From Hemibagrus wyckioides (lineage: Eukaryota > Chordata > Actinopteri > Siluriformes > Bagridae): a stretch of 64,000 bases of DNA. The stretch covers positions 27,978,657 to 28,042,656 of the forward strand of contig NC_080718.1 of assembly GCF_019097595.1 (NCBI RefSeq), in the 5' to 3' direction. The position numbers and the translations under genes are program-made. Below, one piece after another: positions 1 through 12,150 of the stretch. The notes below the pieces were generated by a model. The model made no database searches. It was not told the DNA's origin and worked only from the letters and a program-made list of their open reading frames with translations. How positions within the stretch are numbered: position 1 is the first letter of the stretch; each line of letters begins with the position of its first letter.

Positions 1-3000
1 ACTGTGACACTGTGTGTGTGTGTGTGACTGTGACACTGTGTGTGTGACTGACACTGTGTGTGTGTGACTGTGACACTGTGTGTGTGACAGTGTGAGTGTG
101 ACTGTGACTGACTGTGTGTGACTGACTGTGTGTGTGTGTGACTGACTGTGTGACTGTGTGACTGTGTGACTGTGTGACTGTGTGTGTGTGACTGTGACTG
201 TGTGTGACTGACTGTGTGACTGACTGTGTGTGACTGTGACACTGTGTGTGACTGACTGTGTGTGACTGTGACACTGTGTGTGACTGACTGTGTGTGTGAC
301 TGACACTGTGTGTGTGACTGACTGTGTGTGACTGTGACTGTGTGTGTGTGACTGACTGACACTGTGTGTGACTGTGACTGACACTGTGTGACTGTGTGTG
401 TGTGTGACTGTGACACTGTGTGTGTGTCTGTGACTGTGACTGAGTCTGTGACTGTGACTGTGTGTGTGTGACTGACTGACTGACACTGTGTGACTGTGAC
501 TGACTGTGTGACTGTGACTGTGTGTGACACTGTGTGACTGTGTGTGTGACTGTGACTGACTGTGTGTGTGTGACTGTGACTGAGTGTCTGTGTGACTGTG
601 ACTGAGTGTCTGTGTGACTGTGACTGTGTGTGTGACTGTGTGTGTGTCTGTGACACTGTGTGTGTGTCTGTGACACTGTGTGTGTGTCTGTGACACTGTG
701 TGTGTGTCTGTGACACTGTGTGTGTGTCTGTGACACTGTGTGTGTGTGTGTGTGACAGTGTGTGACTGTCTGTGTGACTGTGACTGACTGTGTGTGTGAC
801 TGTGACTGACTGTGTGTGTGTCTGTGTGACTGTGTGTGTGTGTGACTGTGACTGACTGTGTGTGTGTGTGTGTGACTGTGTGACTGACACTGTGTGTGAC
901 TGTGACTGACTCTGTGACTGTGTGTGTGACAGTGTGTCTGTGTGTGTGATAGTGTCTGTGTGAGACACTGTGTGTGTGTGACTGTGACACTGTGTGTGTG
1001 TGACTGTGACTGACTGTGTGTGTGACTGTGACTGACTGTGTGTGTGTGACTGTGACTGACTGTGTGTGTGTGTGACTGTGTGACTGACACTGTGTGTGAC
1101 AGTGTGAGTGTGACTGTGACTGTGTGTGACTGTGTGTGTGTGTGACACTGTGTGACTGACTGTGTGTGACTGTGTGTGACTCTGTGTGACTGTGACACTG
1201 TGAGTGTGACTGACTGTGTGTGTGACTGACTGTGATTGTGTGTGTGACTGTGTGTGACTGTGACTGTGTGTGTGACTGTGACAGTGTGTGTGTCTGTGTG
1301 ACTGACTGTGTGTGACTGTGACTGTGTGTGTGACTGACTGTGACTGTGTGTGACTGTGACACTGTGTGTGTGACTGTGACAGTGTGACTGTGTGTGTGAC
1401 TGTGTGTGACTCTGTGTGACTGACTGACTGTGTGTGACTGTGACTGACTGTGTGTGTGACTGTGACTGACTGTGACAGTGTGTCTGTGTGTGATAGTGTG
1501 TCTGTGTGTGACACTGTGTGTGTGTGTGACAGTGTCTGTGTGACTGTGACTGTGTGTGTGTGACTGACTGTGTGTGACTGTGTGACTGTGACAGTGTGTG
1601 TGACTGTGTGACTGTGACAGTGTGTCTGTGTGACTGTGACTGTGAGTGAGTGTGACTGAGTGACTGTCTGTGTGTGTGTGACTGACACTGTGTGTGACTG
1701 TGTGACTGTGACTGTGACTGTGTGACTGTGTGACTGTGACTGTGTGTGTCTGTGTGACTGACTGTGTGAGTGTGACTGTGACTGTGTGACTGTGACAGTG
1801 TGTGACTGACTGTGTGTGACTGACTGTCTGTGTGTCACTGAGTGTGACTGTGACTGACTGTGTGAGTGTGACTGTGTGTGTGACTGACAGTGACTGACTG
1901 TGTGTGACTGTGTGACTGTGTCTGTGTGTGACTGACTGTGTGTGTGTCTGTGTGACTGTCTGTGACTGACTGTGTGTGAGTGTGACTGTGACTGTGTGTG
2001 ACTGTGACTGTGACACTGTGTGTGTGTGACTGTGACTGTGACACTGTGTGTGTGACTGTGACACTGTGTGTGTGACTGTGACACTGTGTGTGTGACTGTG
2101 ACACTGTGTGTGTGACTGTGACACTGTGTGTGTGTGTGACTGTGACACTGTGTGTGTGTGTGACTGTGACACTGTGTGTGTGTGTGACTGTGACACTGTG
2201 TGTGTGTGTGACTGTGACACTGTGTGTGTGACTGTGACTGTGACACTGTGTGTGTGACTGTGACACTGTGTGTGTGACTGACACTGTGTGTGTGACTGAC
2301 ACTGTGTGTGTGACTGTGACTGTGACACTGTGTGTGTGTGACTGTGTGTGTGACTGTGACACTGTGTGTGTGACTGTGTGACTGTGACTGTGACACTGTG
2401 TGTGTGACTGTGACTGTGACACTGTGTGTGTGACTGTGACACTGTGTGTGTGACTGTGACACTGTGTGTGTGACTGTGACACTGTGTGTGTGACTGTGAC
2501 ACTGTGTGTGTGACTGTGACACTGTGTGTGTGACTGTGACACTGTGTGTGTGACTGTGACTGTGACACTGTGTGTGTGACTGTGACTGTGACACTGTGTG
2601 ACTGTGACTGTGACTGTGACACTGTGACTGTGACTGTGACTGTGACACTGTGTGTGTGACTGTGACTGTGACACTGTGTGTGTGTGACTGTGACTGTGAC
2701 ACTGTGTGTGTGTGACTGTGACTGTGACACTGTGTGTGTGTGACTGTGACACTGTGTGTGTGACTGTGACTGTGACACTGTGTGTGTGACTGTGACTGTG
2801 ACACTGTGTGTGACTGTGACTGTGACACTATGTGTGTGACTGTGACTGTGACACTATGTGTGTGACTGTGACTGTGACACTGTGTGTGTGTGACTGTGTG
2901 TGACTGTGACACTGTGTGTGTGACTGTGACTGTGACACTGTGTGTGTGACTGTGACTGTGACACTGTGTGTGTGACTGTGACTGTGACACTGTGTGTGTG

Positions 3001-6000
3001 ACTGTGACTGTGACACTGTGTGTGTGACTGTGACTGTGACACTGTGTGTGTGTGACTGTGACTGTGACACTGTGTGTGTGTGACTGTGACTGTGACACTG
3101 TGTGTGTGTGACTGTGACTGTGACACTGTGTGTGTGTGACTGTGTGTGTGACTGTGACACTGTGTGTGTGTGACTGTGTGTGTGACTGTGACTGTGACTG
3201 TGACACTGTGTGTGTGACTGTGACACTGTGTGTGTGACTGTGACTGTGACACTGTGTGTGTGACTGTGACTGTGACACTGTGTGTGTGTGACTGTGACTG
3301 TGACTGTGACACTGTGTGTGTGTGACTGTGACTGTGACACTGTGTGTGTGACTGTGACTGTGACACTGTGTGTGTGTGACTGTGACACTGTGTGTGTGAC
3401 TGTGACACTGTGTGTGTGACTGTGACACTGTGTGTGTGACTTACTGTGACTCTGTGTGTGACTGACTGTGTGTGTGACTGACTGTGACTGACTGTGTGTG
3501 TGTGACTGTGTGTGACTGTGACTGACTGTGTGTGACTGTGACTGACTGTGACAGTGTGTCTGTGTGACTGTGACTGTGAGTGAGTGTGACTGAGTGTCTC
3601 TGTGTGTGACTGTGACACTGTGTGACTGTGTGTGACTGTGTGACTGTGACTGTGTGTGACTGTGACTGTGTGTGTCTGTGTGACTGACTGTGTGAGTGTG
3701 ACTGTGACTGTGTGACTGTGACTGTGTGTGACTGACTGTGTGAGACTGACTGTCTGTGTGTCAGTGTGTGACTGTGACTGACTGACTGTGTGACTGACTG
3801 TGAGTGTGACTGTGACTGTGTGTGTGACAGTGTGTGACTGTGACTGTGAGTGACTGACTGTGTATGTGTGACTGACAGTGACTGTGTGTGACTGTGTGCG
3901 TGTGACTGTGACTGTGACACTGTGTGTGTGTGACTGTGACTGTGACACTGTGTGTGTGACTGTGACTGTGACACTGTGTGTGTGTGACTGTGACTGTGAC
4001 ACTGTGTGTGTGTGACTGTGACTGTGACTGTGACACTGTGTGTGTGACTGTGACTGTGACACTGTGTGTGTGACTGTGACTGTGACACTGTGTGTGTGAC
4101 TGTGACACTGTGTGTGTGACTGTGACACTGTGTGTGTGACTGTGACTGTGACACTGTGTGTGTGACTGTGACTGTGACACTGTGTGTGTGACTGTGACTG
4201 TGACACTGTGTGTGTGACTGTGACTGTGACACTGTGTGTGTGACTGTGACTGTGACACTGTGTGTGTGACTGTGACTGTGACACTGTGTGTGTGACTGTG
4301 ACACTGTGTGTGTGACTGTGACTGTGACACTGTGTGTGTGACTGTGACACTGTGTGACTGTGACTGTGACTGTGACACTGTGTGACTGTGACTGTGACTG
4401 TGACACTGTGTGTGTGACTGTGACTGTGACACTGTGTGTGTGACTGTGACTGTGACACTGTGTGTGTGACTGTGACTGTGACACTGTGTGTGTGTGACTG
4501 TGACTGTGACACTGTGTGTGTGTGACTGTGACTGTGACACTGTGTGTGTGTGACTGTGACACTGTGTGTGTGACTGTGACACTGTGTGTGTGACTGTGAC
4601 ACTGTGTGTGTGACTGTGACACTGTGTGTGTGACTGTGACTGTGACACTGTGTGTGTGTGACTGTGTGTGACTGTGACTGTGACACTGTGTGTGTGACTG
4701 TGACACTGTGTGTGTGACTGTGACACTGTGTGTGTGACTGTGACTGTGACACTGTGTGTGTGACTGTGACTGTGACACTGTGTGTGTGACTGTGACTGTG
4801 ACACTGTGTGTGTGACTGTGACTGTGACACTGTGTGTGTGACTGTGACTGTGACACTGTGTGTGTGTGACTGTGACTGTGACACTGTGTGTGTGTGACTG
4901 TGACTGTGACACTGTGTGTGTGTGACTGTGTGTGTGACTGTGACACTGTGTGTGTGTGACTGTGTGTGTGACTGTGACAGTGTGTGTGACTGTGTGTGTG
5001 ACTGTGACTGTGACTGTGACACTGTGTGTGTGACTGTGACTGTGACACTGTGTGTGTGACTGTGTGTGTGACTGTGACTGTGACACTGTGTGTGTGACTG
5101 TGACTGTGACACTGTGTGTGTGACTGTGACTGTGACACTGTGTGTGTGACTGTGACTGTGACTGTGACACTGTGTGTGTGTGACTGTGACTGTGACACTG
5201 TGTGTGTGTGACTGTGACTGTGACACTGTGTGTGTGTGACTGTGACACTGTGTGTGTGACTGTGACACTGTGTGTGTGACTGTGACACTGTGTGTGTGAC
5301 TTACTGTGACTCTGTGTGTGACTGACTGTGTGTGACTGACTGTGACTGACTGTGTGTGTGTGACTGTGTGTGACTGTGACTGACTGTGTGTGACTGTGAC
5401 TGACTGTGACAGTGTCTGTGTGACTGTGACTGTGAGTGAGTGTGACTGAGTGTCTGTCTGTGTGTGACTGTGACACTGTGTGACTGTGTGTGACTGTGTG
5501 ACTGTGACTGTGTGTGACTGTGACTGTGTGTGACTGTGTGTGTCTGTGTGACTGACTGTGTGAGTGTGACTGTGACTGTGTGACTGTGACAGTGTGTGAC
5601 TGACTGTGTGTGACTGACTGTCTGTGTGTCACTGAGTGTGACTGTGTGACTGACTGTGTGAGTGTGACTGTGTGTGTGACTGACAGTGACTGACTGTGTG
5701 TGACTGTGTGACTGTGTCTGTGTGTGACTGACTGTGTGTGTGTCTGTGTGACTGTCTGTGACTGACTGTGTGTGAGTGTGACTGTGTGTGACTGTGACTG
5801 TGACACTGTGTGTGTGTGACTGTGACTGTGACACTGTGTGTGTGACTGTGACTGTGACACTGTGTGTGTGTGACTGTGACTGTGACACTGTGTGTGTGTG
5901 ACTGTGACTGTGACTGTGACACTGTGTGTGTGACTGTGACTGTGACACTGTGTGTGTGACTGTGACTGTGACACTGTGTGTGTGACTGTGACACTGTGTG

Positions 6001-6413
6001 TGTGACTGTGACTGTGACACTGTGTGTGTGACTGTGACTGTGACACTGTGTGTGTGACTGTGACTGTGACACTGTGTGTGTGACTGTGACTGTGACACTG
6101 TGTGTGTGACTGTGACTGTGACACTGTGTGTGTGACTGTGACTGTGACACTGTGTGTGTGACTGTGACACTGTGTGTGTGACTGTGACACTGTGTGTGTG
6201 ACTGTGACACTGTGTGTGTGACTGTGACACTGTGTGTGTGACTGTGACACTGTGTGTGTGACTGTGACACTGTGTGTGTGACTGTGACACTGTGTGTGTG
6301 ACTGACTGTGACTGACTGTGTGTGTGTGTGACTGTGTGTGACTGTGACTGACTGTGTGTGTGACTGTGTGTGTGACTGTGTGTGACTGACTGTGTGTGTG
6401 TGTGACTGTGTGT
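1..6413. repeat. GT-rich (TG/AC/CTG) tandem minisatellite array, 6.4 kb
   Basis: The plus strand is built almost only from TG and GAC/ACTG steps, with repeating forms such as ACTGTGACACTGTGTGTGTG (20 bp, perfect eight times near 6141-6300) and 18-26 bp variants. CpG is nearly absent (one GCG near 3899) and A and C occur almost only inside GAC, ACAC or ACTG. Because TGA is frequent on the plus strand while the complement contains no stop triplets, long minus-strand open frames rich in S, H, T, V and Q run through it. They are a by-product of the repeat and I do not call them genes. It ends sharply at 6413, where ordinary AT-rich sequence starts. Confidence 0.97.
3361..5800 (+). repeat. Higher-order duplication inside the array (1,860-bp offset)
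   Basis: The irregular landmark ACTTACTGTGACTCTG occurs at about 3439 and again at about 5299, and the 80 bases before each are identical, giving an offset of exactly 1,860 bp. A further landmark, GTCACTGAGTG, occurs near 1835 and 5629, an offset of about 3.79 kb, roughly two such units plus small indels. The array therefore grew by copying kilobase blocks as well as short units. Confidence 0.8.
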
Positions 6414-6880
6414 GACGTCAGCTAGAGTGAGGGAGCAGTATTTTTTTTTTTTTTAAGGTCTCATAGTCTTTAAACTGGTCCTACAGCTTGAATTCTTACT
6501 CTAGATCCACATAAACTACCTTATCCTTTTTAACTGTAACTTTAGCTTTTAAATATTATTTGAGCATGTCTTGCAATAGTTTAAGCAACATATTCGCAAT
6601 CACACTCGCATTTTCTTCTGGAAATGCAACATTCTAGTTACAATTACAGTGAGTCACTGGTGTGGAAACTTCCCTTTAATAGCTATTTAAACCTGTGTGT
6701 TTAGAGTGTGGCCAAACATTCAGGGATATGTAAACTTTTGATCAGAGTTTGGGTGATTTCAGTTATCAAACATCTGTGATAATTGAATGACTTCACGTGA
6801 CCACTATATTTAAATAAGAAAAAATGTTTTGCATTTCCAGTCATATTTTCCAAATAAACCAATGAGCACAACTTTTATAT
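6414..6880. other. AT-rich single-copy-looking sequence, no feature seen
   Basis: Between the GT array and the first lectin unit lies AT-rich sequence with a T tract at 6440-6454. I see no open frame, repeat family signature or RNA gene in it. Confidence 0.6.
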
Positions 6881-7340
6881 CTTCAGCCTAGAGTTTGGCA
6901 CAACTCAAGTGTTCAGTGTAATTTTTCATTTTGCATTTATGTAGATATTGTATTGTATTGTGTTTGTAGCATTTGTTGTGATTTCACAGGAAAACAAGTC
7001 AGAACGTCATTTCATATTGTACCCTACCACCTTACTATGACACAAAAAAAATCATAACTTGACCATTCTATTTGATGTATTATCACTATAGTGCAGAATA
7101 AAATACAAATATCTTTCAATGTACTCAGAAAAAGTTTACTACATATATATTATAGCATGTGGCATATCACACTTATGGGCAACAGAATTGTTTACAGTTG
7201 ATTAAACAAGCATCTACTAGAGAACACTATTTACTACAACAGAATGTTGTACTTAAATATAGCGTAGGAGTAAATATTGAGTATTGAAAAATTCTAAAGT
7301 AATAATTCAGTTATAAGTATAATTATAATGCTGGGTTTTT
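6881..7340 (-). repeat. 3' flank of lectin duplication unit A
   Basis: This stretch (from the words near 6884 through the CAGAATAAAATACAAATATC region near 7094) aligns by eye with the flanks below lectin copies B (18.40-18.95 kb), C (26.48-26.95 kb), D (41.13-41.70 kb) and E (52.22-52.75 kb). It is non-coding, and marks the duplicated unit as much larger than the lectin exon. Confidence 0.7.
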
Positions 7341-7349
7341 TGTTTTTTT

Positions 7350-7440
7350 TTTGGATGTTCAGCATCTCTGTTTGTTTCTTCATTGTCTCCTGCTATTCTT
7401 GATTGCAGTGATGCGCTTCATCTTTTAAGAAGTGATAGAG
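7350..7440 (-). other. Extra copy of the lectin 3'-terminal exon-like block
   Basis: The signature CTTGATTGCAGTGAT with its flanks, found about 100 bp below every lectin main exon, is present here a second time, about 240 bp beyond the block that belongs to copy A. The splice-acceptor-like AG is not kept (AAGCGCATCACTGC on the minus strand). It is probably a local duplication of the terminal exon. Confidence 0.5.
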
Positions 7441-7559
7441 ATGGGTTGGTGGAGATCTTTTTTTGTTTTACATATTGAGTATTATAGTAAATATATAGTA
7501 CGGAGTAGTGCAGTAAATATAGTATTGAGTATTGAAGTCACAATTCTAATGTAAGTGAA

Positions 7560-7690
7560 TGAATTCAGTTCATATTATATGCTGTTTCTTCGATATTCGG
7601 ATCAGCATCCCTGTTCATTTCTTCATCGTCTCATGGCAGTCTCGATTGCAGTGATCCTCGAGATCATTTAAGAAGTGAGTTCTATGGAGA
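7560..7690 (-). other. Lectin A 3'-terminal exon-like block
   Basis: On the minus strand this reads CTCGAG then GATCACTGCAATCGAG, homologous to the blocks below copies B to E. A candidate acceptor AG lies at 7658-7657. It would pair with the donor at 7767-7766 in copy A, giving an intron of about 110 nt. Copy A already has an in-frame TAA before that donor, so here the block would be untranslated. Confidence 0.45.
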
Positions 7691-7767
7691 ATTATCATTT
7701 ACATTAGATTTTGATGGAAATAGTTAAAGAAAATTGTTAAACAGATATTAAGTGCTAAGTCACTTAC

Positions 7768-8484
7768 CAAATTTAGTGATAGCAAATGAAGTTCATTTTC
7801 TCCTCAGTCTCTGTTCTCCCAGACACTGGCTTCAATGTTCCGTGCTCCACATCGGAAAGGCCTGGCAGGGCATGAAGGCAATGATGTCTCATTACTCACC
7901 AGAGACGTCTGGTTCACCCAGTACCATGAGCCATCCATGAATCGTAGACTGGTCCAGAAAGTGTCAAAATATCCATCTTACTGCTATTGACCGCAATGTG
8001 ATCTATGTCTGTGGTGAGGCTAACCAGGTCAGTGTAGTGCATTCTGCAGTGCACCAGAGCCTCTTCCCAGTTCATCTCCTGCACCACAATGATCTGAGGT
8101 TGCCAATCATAAACTTATAGCTTTTGTACAATTTTCATTTTCCCACTCACTATTTCTCCTACTCACTAAGTAAACTCCTGAAGATTGTCAGGTTGCCCAA
8201 TTGTCCACTGTGAAACTCAGTACACTTCCATCAGACCAGTGTAAAGTTTCTCACCTTTTTCTTTTCTAAGGCTGATCCAGCCATCCATATTTCTTGTTAG
8301 ATCTGTAAAACTGTTGAATATGAATTCTGTCAAAAACTGCCAGATCTTTGAACCTTTTCCTGCAGTACTTTTGAGCATCAGTCCAGCTCATATTCATATT
8401 GGAATAAGTGTATGCTCTCAAGAACAGGCCTGTGGCTACATCAGTTAGAGCCAGCAGGGGGAGGATGGAGAGAGCAGCCATCAT
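7768..8484 (-). pseudogene. Two-domain C-type lectin, copy A (frameshifted pseudogene)
   Basis: The frame starts at the double-Met signal peptide (MMAALSILPLLALTDVATG, start at 8484) and follows the lectin pattern SWTDAQKYCR. It then leaves frame near 8270, where the expected WIGLRK is shifted and a stop follows. The rest of domain 1 is degraded. Domain 2 is readable in pieces between about 8090 and 7775 but needs at least two more frame changes: a missing base where FWTSLRF should be, and another at the RDCEEK motif. The end matches the family: CYH, then TAA, then a good splice donor. A functional product is very unlikely. The 123 bases at 7841-7963 are nevertheless identical to intact copy C, which argues for recent gene conversion into a dead copy. 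Confidence 0.85.
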
Positions 8485-8607
8485 CCCTGTCTGTGATGTG
8501 ATTAAGCTCGGCTCTGAAGATTCTTTAGCACTTATATTAGTGGTGACAGCAGCACACAAATCAAAATGCAAAACCAATTTGCTTACTTGAGGGAAAGGAC
8601 AATGCAA

Positions 8608-8616
8608 ACTTTATGC
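8608..8616 (-). promoter_or_regulatory. Conserved TATA-like element upstream of lectin A
   Basis: On the minus strand the sequence reads GCATAAAGT, flanked by ACTTGCATAAAGTTTGCATT. The same block lies the same distance (about 125 bp) upstream of the start Met in copies B, C and D. Conservation, the TATA-like core and spacing suggest a core promoter with transcription starting near the CCCTCA that follows about 25 nt downstream. The call is inferred from copy comparison. Confidence 0.5.
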
Positions 8617-9449
8617 AAGTGCAAAACGCCCTTGATTTTTATATATATATATACATACACACACACAGTGAAGTTGATTGCCTGCAGAAAGAAACTGTTC
8701 CTACTGCTGGCACTTGGTGTAAAATATTCTATAGCTCCTGACAGATGGGAGGAGTTAAACGGTTGTGAGGGCCCTGTAGTGATTTTTCCGGCCTGTTTCC
8801 TGTTCTTGAAGAGTACAAGCACTCAGCTTCTTACCAATATGCAGACTCATCACCAATGTGTATAGTTTCACCTGCAAACTTCAGGCATTTAACAGTTGTG
8901 TATATATATCAATGATGCCATGTGGCTGCTTTGCATCCTCTGGTATATCGTTTGCCGCAGGTTATAGCAGCAAATGGGTGCTCTAGTAATTACTAAAGAT
9001 GCTCTCCATGAAAGGGTTGAATAAGTTTGAGACTGCAGATTTCATTAAAAGTGGCATTTTTACGTGAATTTGGGGAAACCATTTGAAGCATTCGATGGGT
9101 TAAGCAATTTCAGTTGCTTATGTTTTGATTTTCTCATTGCAGCTGAAAATCTGTAAATTTTGACAATAAACCTATGCAATGGGGGTTGAATACTTCTGAT
9201 TGTGACTGAATATAAGTAATTATTTATTTTTAAAAAATACATACGCTTTATCTGAATGGGTGCAGGCAATAAAATCGGAAACAGATTGTGACTGAGTGAC
9301 AATGAGTCCATGGCTTTTCCATTGATGATGACTAGAATGAAATAAGTTCAAAAGTACATTTAAGTTATCATTTGCCAATAAAGTCCCTATGTATAGTGGA
9401 TGTGTTTAAGTCTAAACCAAACTGTTTTCTTTTTCAAATATTTGGCTAC

Positions 9450-10560
9450 CAATATTTGAAACTTGTGACTAAAAATTTAAGAGGTTTGTTTTTTGCGCCA
9501 CAGATGGCAGCCACTGTGTTTCGGTGCGCTCTACTTTTTCTTTTGTGTTTTCTGGCTTCTACCCCGGATTTACTGGTTATTTTGATCAAGGATGCATGTA
9601 ACAAAGTGAAGCCCTGCAGAAGAGGGAAACGCTCAGGTGTGTTCATGCGTCACTGCCGGCGTGGATTACGCACCGCGCTCCCCAGGAGTTTCCTCTCTAT
9701 CGTGCGCTCACTTTGCAACAAAATGGACGAGCTGACCCTGCAGATGAACAAAAACAAAGACTTTCCAACGTCTTGTGATTTTGGTGATCTTATACCGGAC
9801 TCCGCGCTCCAACTGGGTGGATTTAATCTTTTTAGAGCGGACAGACACATGGAGCTTTCTGGCAAAACAAAAGGTGCCGGAATTTTTCTATATTAACAAC
9901 AGTTGGTGCAACGATGTGAAAGTACTGTCTCAACTCTGTTCCCCAGACCTGGAGGCCTTCACCATTAACTGCAAGCCCTTTTACTCGCCCTTGTGAGTTC
10001 TCCTCATTCATTCTTGTCAGTGTTTACATCCCACCGCAAGGCAATGTGCGGGCTGGCTGAAGAGAGACTGCATTTGGAATGGACAAACCCGGACGCATTG
10101 GGTATTGTCCTAGGAGACTTTAATAAAGGTAATCTCTCCCACGAACTGCCCAAACATCAGCATGAACAACCTGGAGCTCAACTCTCTCAAGACAGTGGAG
10201 ATGAGATGAGAGTGGAGATGATAGTGGATTTCATCCACTCTGCTGAGAAGGTGATTGGCTGCAGTCTCCCATCTCTCCAGGAGCTGTACGTCTCCAGGAC
10301 ACGGAGATGTGCAGCCAAGATCGCAGCTGACCCCTCTCATCCCAGAAACGAATTCTTTCAGTCCCTCCCCTCTGGCAAGAGGACCTCATGCCACAAGAAC
10401 AGTTTCTTTCCCACGGCAGTCAGCCTGCTGAACAGTGCCCCACTTACCCCCAGATGACTTACTCCAACCCCTAAAACATGTAAGGACAGTCACTTTCACA
10501 TTCTAAATTGCACTACTGTTCATTCAAACTCTCACTTCTGTACACAGTATTTCATGTCAG
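9450..10560 (+). mobile_element. L2-like LINE remnant, endonuclease joined to 3' end of RT ORF
   Basis: Non-LTR retrotransposon debris inserted into the upstream part of lectin unit A. A frame from 9504 reads as an APE-type endonuclease start (SLCNKMDELTL near 9706-9740, FRADRHMELSGKTKGAGIFLY to 9893), and after a frame change continues with VSVYIPP (about 10018-10040) and LGDFNKGNL (about 10110-10136). The sequence then jumps at about 10180 to the extreme end of the reverse-transcriptase ORF (AEKVIGCSLPSLQELY, SLPSGKRTS, stop near 10457). The whole RT core, including any YADD box, is absent, and the ET-W-L endonuclease motif is degraded. It is dead. Confidence 0.8.
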
Positions 10561-10720
10561 AGGAGCTGGATGATGGGGAGGCTTCAAAGCAGTCTTTTGT
10601 GACTTGGGAATGTGTTTTGATCCAGTTGGTTTGGTATCAGGTATGCTACCCATTCAGTATGTTAGTAAAACAGAGCTGCCAGCCTACCAAATCTCTAGGA
10701 ATTACAGGAATGACACATCA
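10561..10720 (-). repeat. Conserved upstream block of lectin unit A
   Basis: GAGCTGGATGATGG followed by CCAGTTGGTTTGGTATCAGG matches the block found about 1.0-1.5 kb upstream of lectin copies B (21.36-21.51 kb), C (28.95-29.12 kb) and D (43.42-43.51 kb). In unit A it is pushed away from the gene by the LINE insertion. Function unknown. Confidence 0.65.
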
Positions 10721-11289
10721 ACATGTAAAGTGATTGGCAATCTGTTGATGTGAGTGTCAATCCTGTATTAGGCAGGCTGGCGTTTATCACACCCAAAAAT
10801 GTAATAGTCTCTATTGCCCTTCATCTTTCTCCCACTCACTCTTGTTTAAAATTCACAAAAATATCAAGACTGTGATTATGCCCAGGGCTCCTGGAGATGC
10901 TCTGTGGTACCTCTGGCAGTGCTGAAGTTCCACAAGGTCATCATCCGTCAAACCTGAGTATCCATGCACCACAAAGATAACATAAGGCAAAGGCATGCAA
11001 TCGGTCTTCAAGAAGGACACATTGTTCACTTGGTTAAGCTGCAGTTGCTAATGCCTCACCACACCCAGGTAGTGTCAGGCCTGCTACGTTTAAAAGGAAA
11101 TCCTTTTAACAGTGGAGTGTGTGATTGAGGCTGATTGAACAGAGGTAACTGAGAGTGGGGGGCCTGTGGGTTTTTGGGTTATAGTCCAAAGCAGCCATAT
11201 TTGTGGGAATCAGTGCTTCCTGGGAAATTAAGTTTGTGGAGTGCTGTAATGACACTGTTGTATTTTACCTCACTGTTCTGTCTGTGTAT
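10721..11289. other. Unassigned stretch between repeats
   Basis: Mixed-composition sequence with no long frame and no family signature that I recognise. Short homology to other units stops near 10690. A degraded transposon is possible but not supported. Confidence 0.4.
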
Positions 11290-11800
11290 GGACATTACAT
11301 TTATGGTATTTGGCACATTTCCTTATCCAGTGTGATGTACAGAAGTGCTTTTGAAGTAAATACATCAACACTGGTTCAGTAGGTCACAGAATAAGGATCA
11401 GTCTTAATCTCTGCTAGGTGGTAATACAGCAGAATTGTTTTTAATAAAGTAAGTGCTTGTTTAAATATTTCAGGAAAAGGTATGTTTTCACCCATATTTT
11501 GAAAATAGCCAGTGACTGCTGTTCAGACATATAGGTGAAGTTCATTTCACCACCTCGGTGTCAGAACAGAGAAAGGTCATGCCTTGTACCCTGAAAGATT
11601 TTGAAACCAGTCAACCAGTGCATGGTGCTGTGCAAAGGTTTTGAGGTAAGGGGGTGCTGGTTAATTTTTGGCTTTGTAGACAAGCATCAATGCTTTAAAT
11701 CTGATGCATGCAGCTACCAGAAGCCAGTGGAGGGAGTGCAGCAATAGGGTTAGTGTTAGGAGAACTTTGGAAACTTGAAAACAAGTTGTGCACTTCACAC
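11290..11800 (-). mobile_element. L2-like LINE 3' fragment
   Basis: Reverse-oriented LINE tail: it begins with the complement of the family 3' end (CATTTATGGTATTTGGCACA, TTATCCAG) and runs into degraded RT C-terminus, including the complement of CACTGGCTTCTG and of the TTAGCCTTTTGGC-like words shared with 59.93-60.40 kb. No intact frame remains. Confidence 0.7.
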
Positions 11801-12029
11801 ATTATTGACTAACACATAAGACAAAACATTTAAAGGTAAAGCAAACACCACCTCACACAAAACCCTGAGCATTTTGAAACCAGTGCCAGTTCAGAACAAC
11901 TGAATTTTGTTTTCTTCTCATTTACATTTTTTTTTATTTGAATTCCTTCACCTTGACATTCAACAGCTGCCCTTCCTTGCAAAAGTGAGGACATGTCCTA
12001 GACCTGATCTTCACTTATCCTACCCATTT

Positions 12030-12150
12030 ACATTTATATTTACATTTACAGCATTTGGGCTCAAGGGCACATCAGTGGCAGATTGATGATGTTCACAAAA
12101 ATCAGTAGTCCAACGCCTTAACCACTGAGCTACCACTTCACCATTACTAC
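12030..12150 (-). mobile_element. tRNA-derived SINE with L2-type 3' tail
   Basis: On the minus strand the head reads AGTGGTAGCTCAGTGGTTAA then GGCGTTGGACTACTGAT, a clear tRNA-like A-box region, and the tail reads AAATGCTGTAAATGTAAA, matching the 3' end of the L2-like LINEs in this window. This pairing of a tRNA head with a LINE tail is the standard SINE layout. Related copies are at 18.53 and 52.33 kb. Confidence 0.75.

Noticed and set aside
1835..6290. Seven long minus-strand ORFs (186-829 codons) in the GT array
   Set aside because: They are made only of the repeat unit, overlap in all frames, have no domains and exist because the complement of the repeat lacks stop triplets.
1..6413. CRISPR-like or telomere repeat
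   Set aside because: There is no constant repeat with unique spacers and no TTAGGG units. It is a simple eukaryotic minisatellite.
8566..8865. Plus-strand 99-codon ORF over the lectin A promoter
   Set aside because: It is not present in the homologous regions of B, C and D and contains a run of TATATA/CACA-encoded residues.
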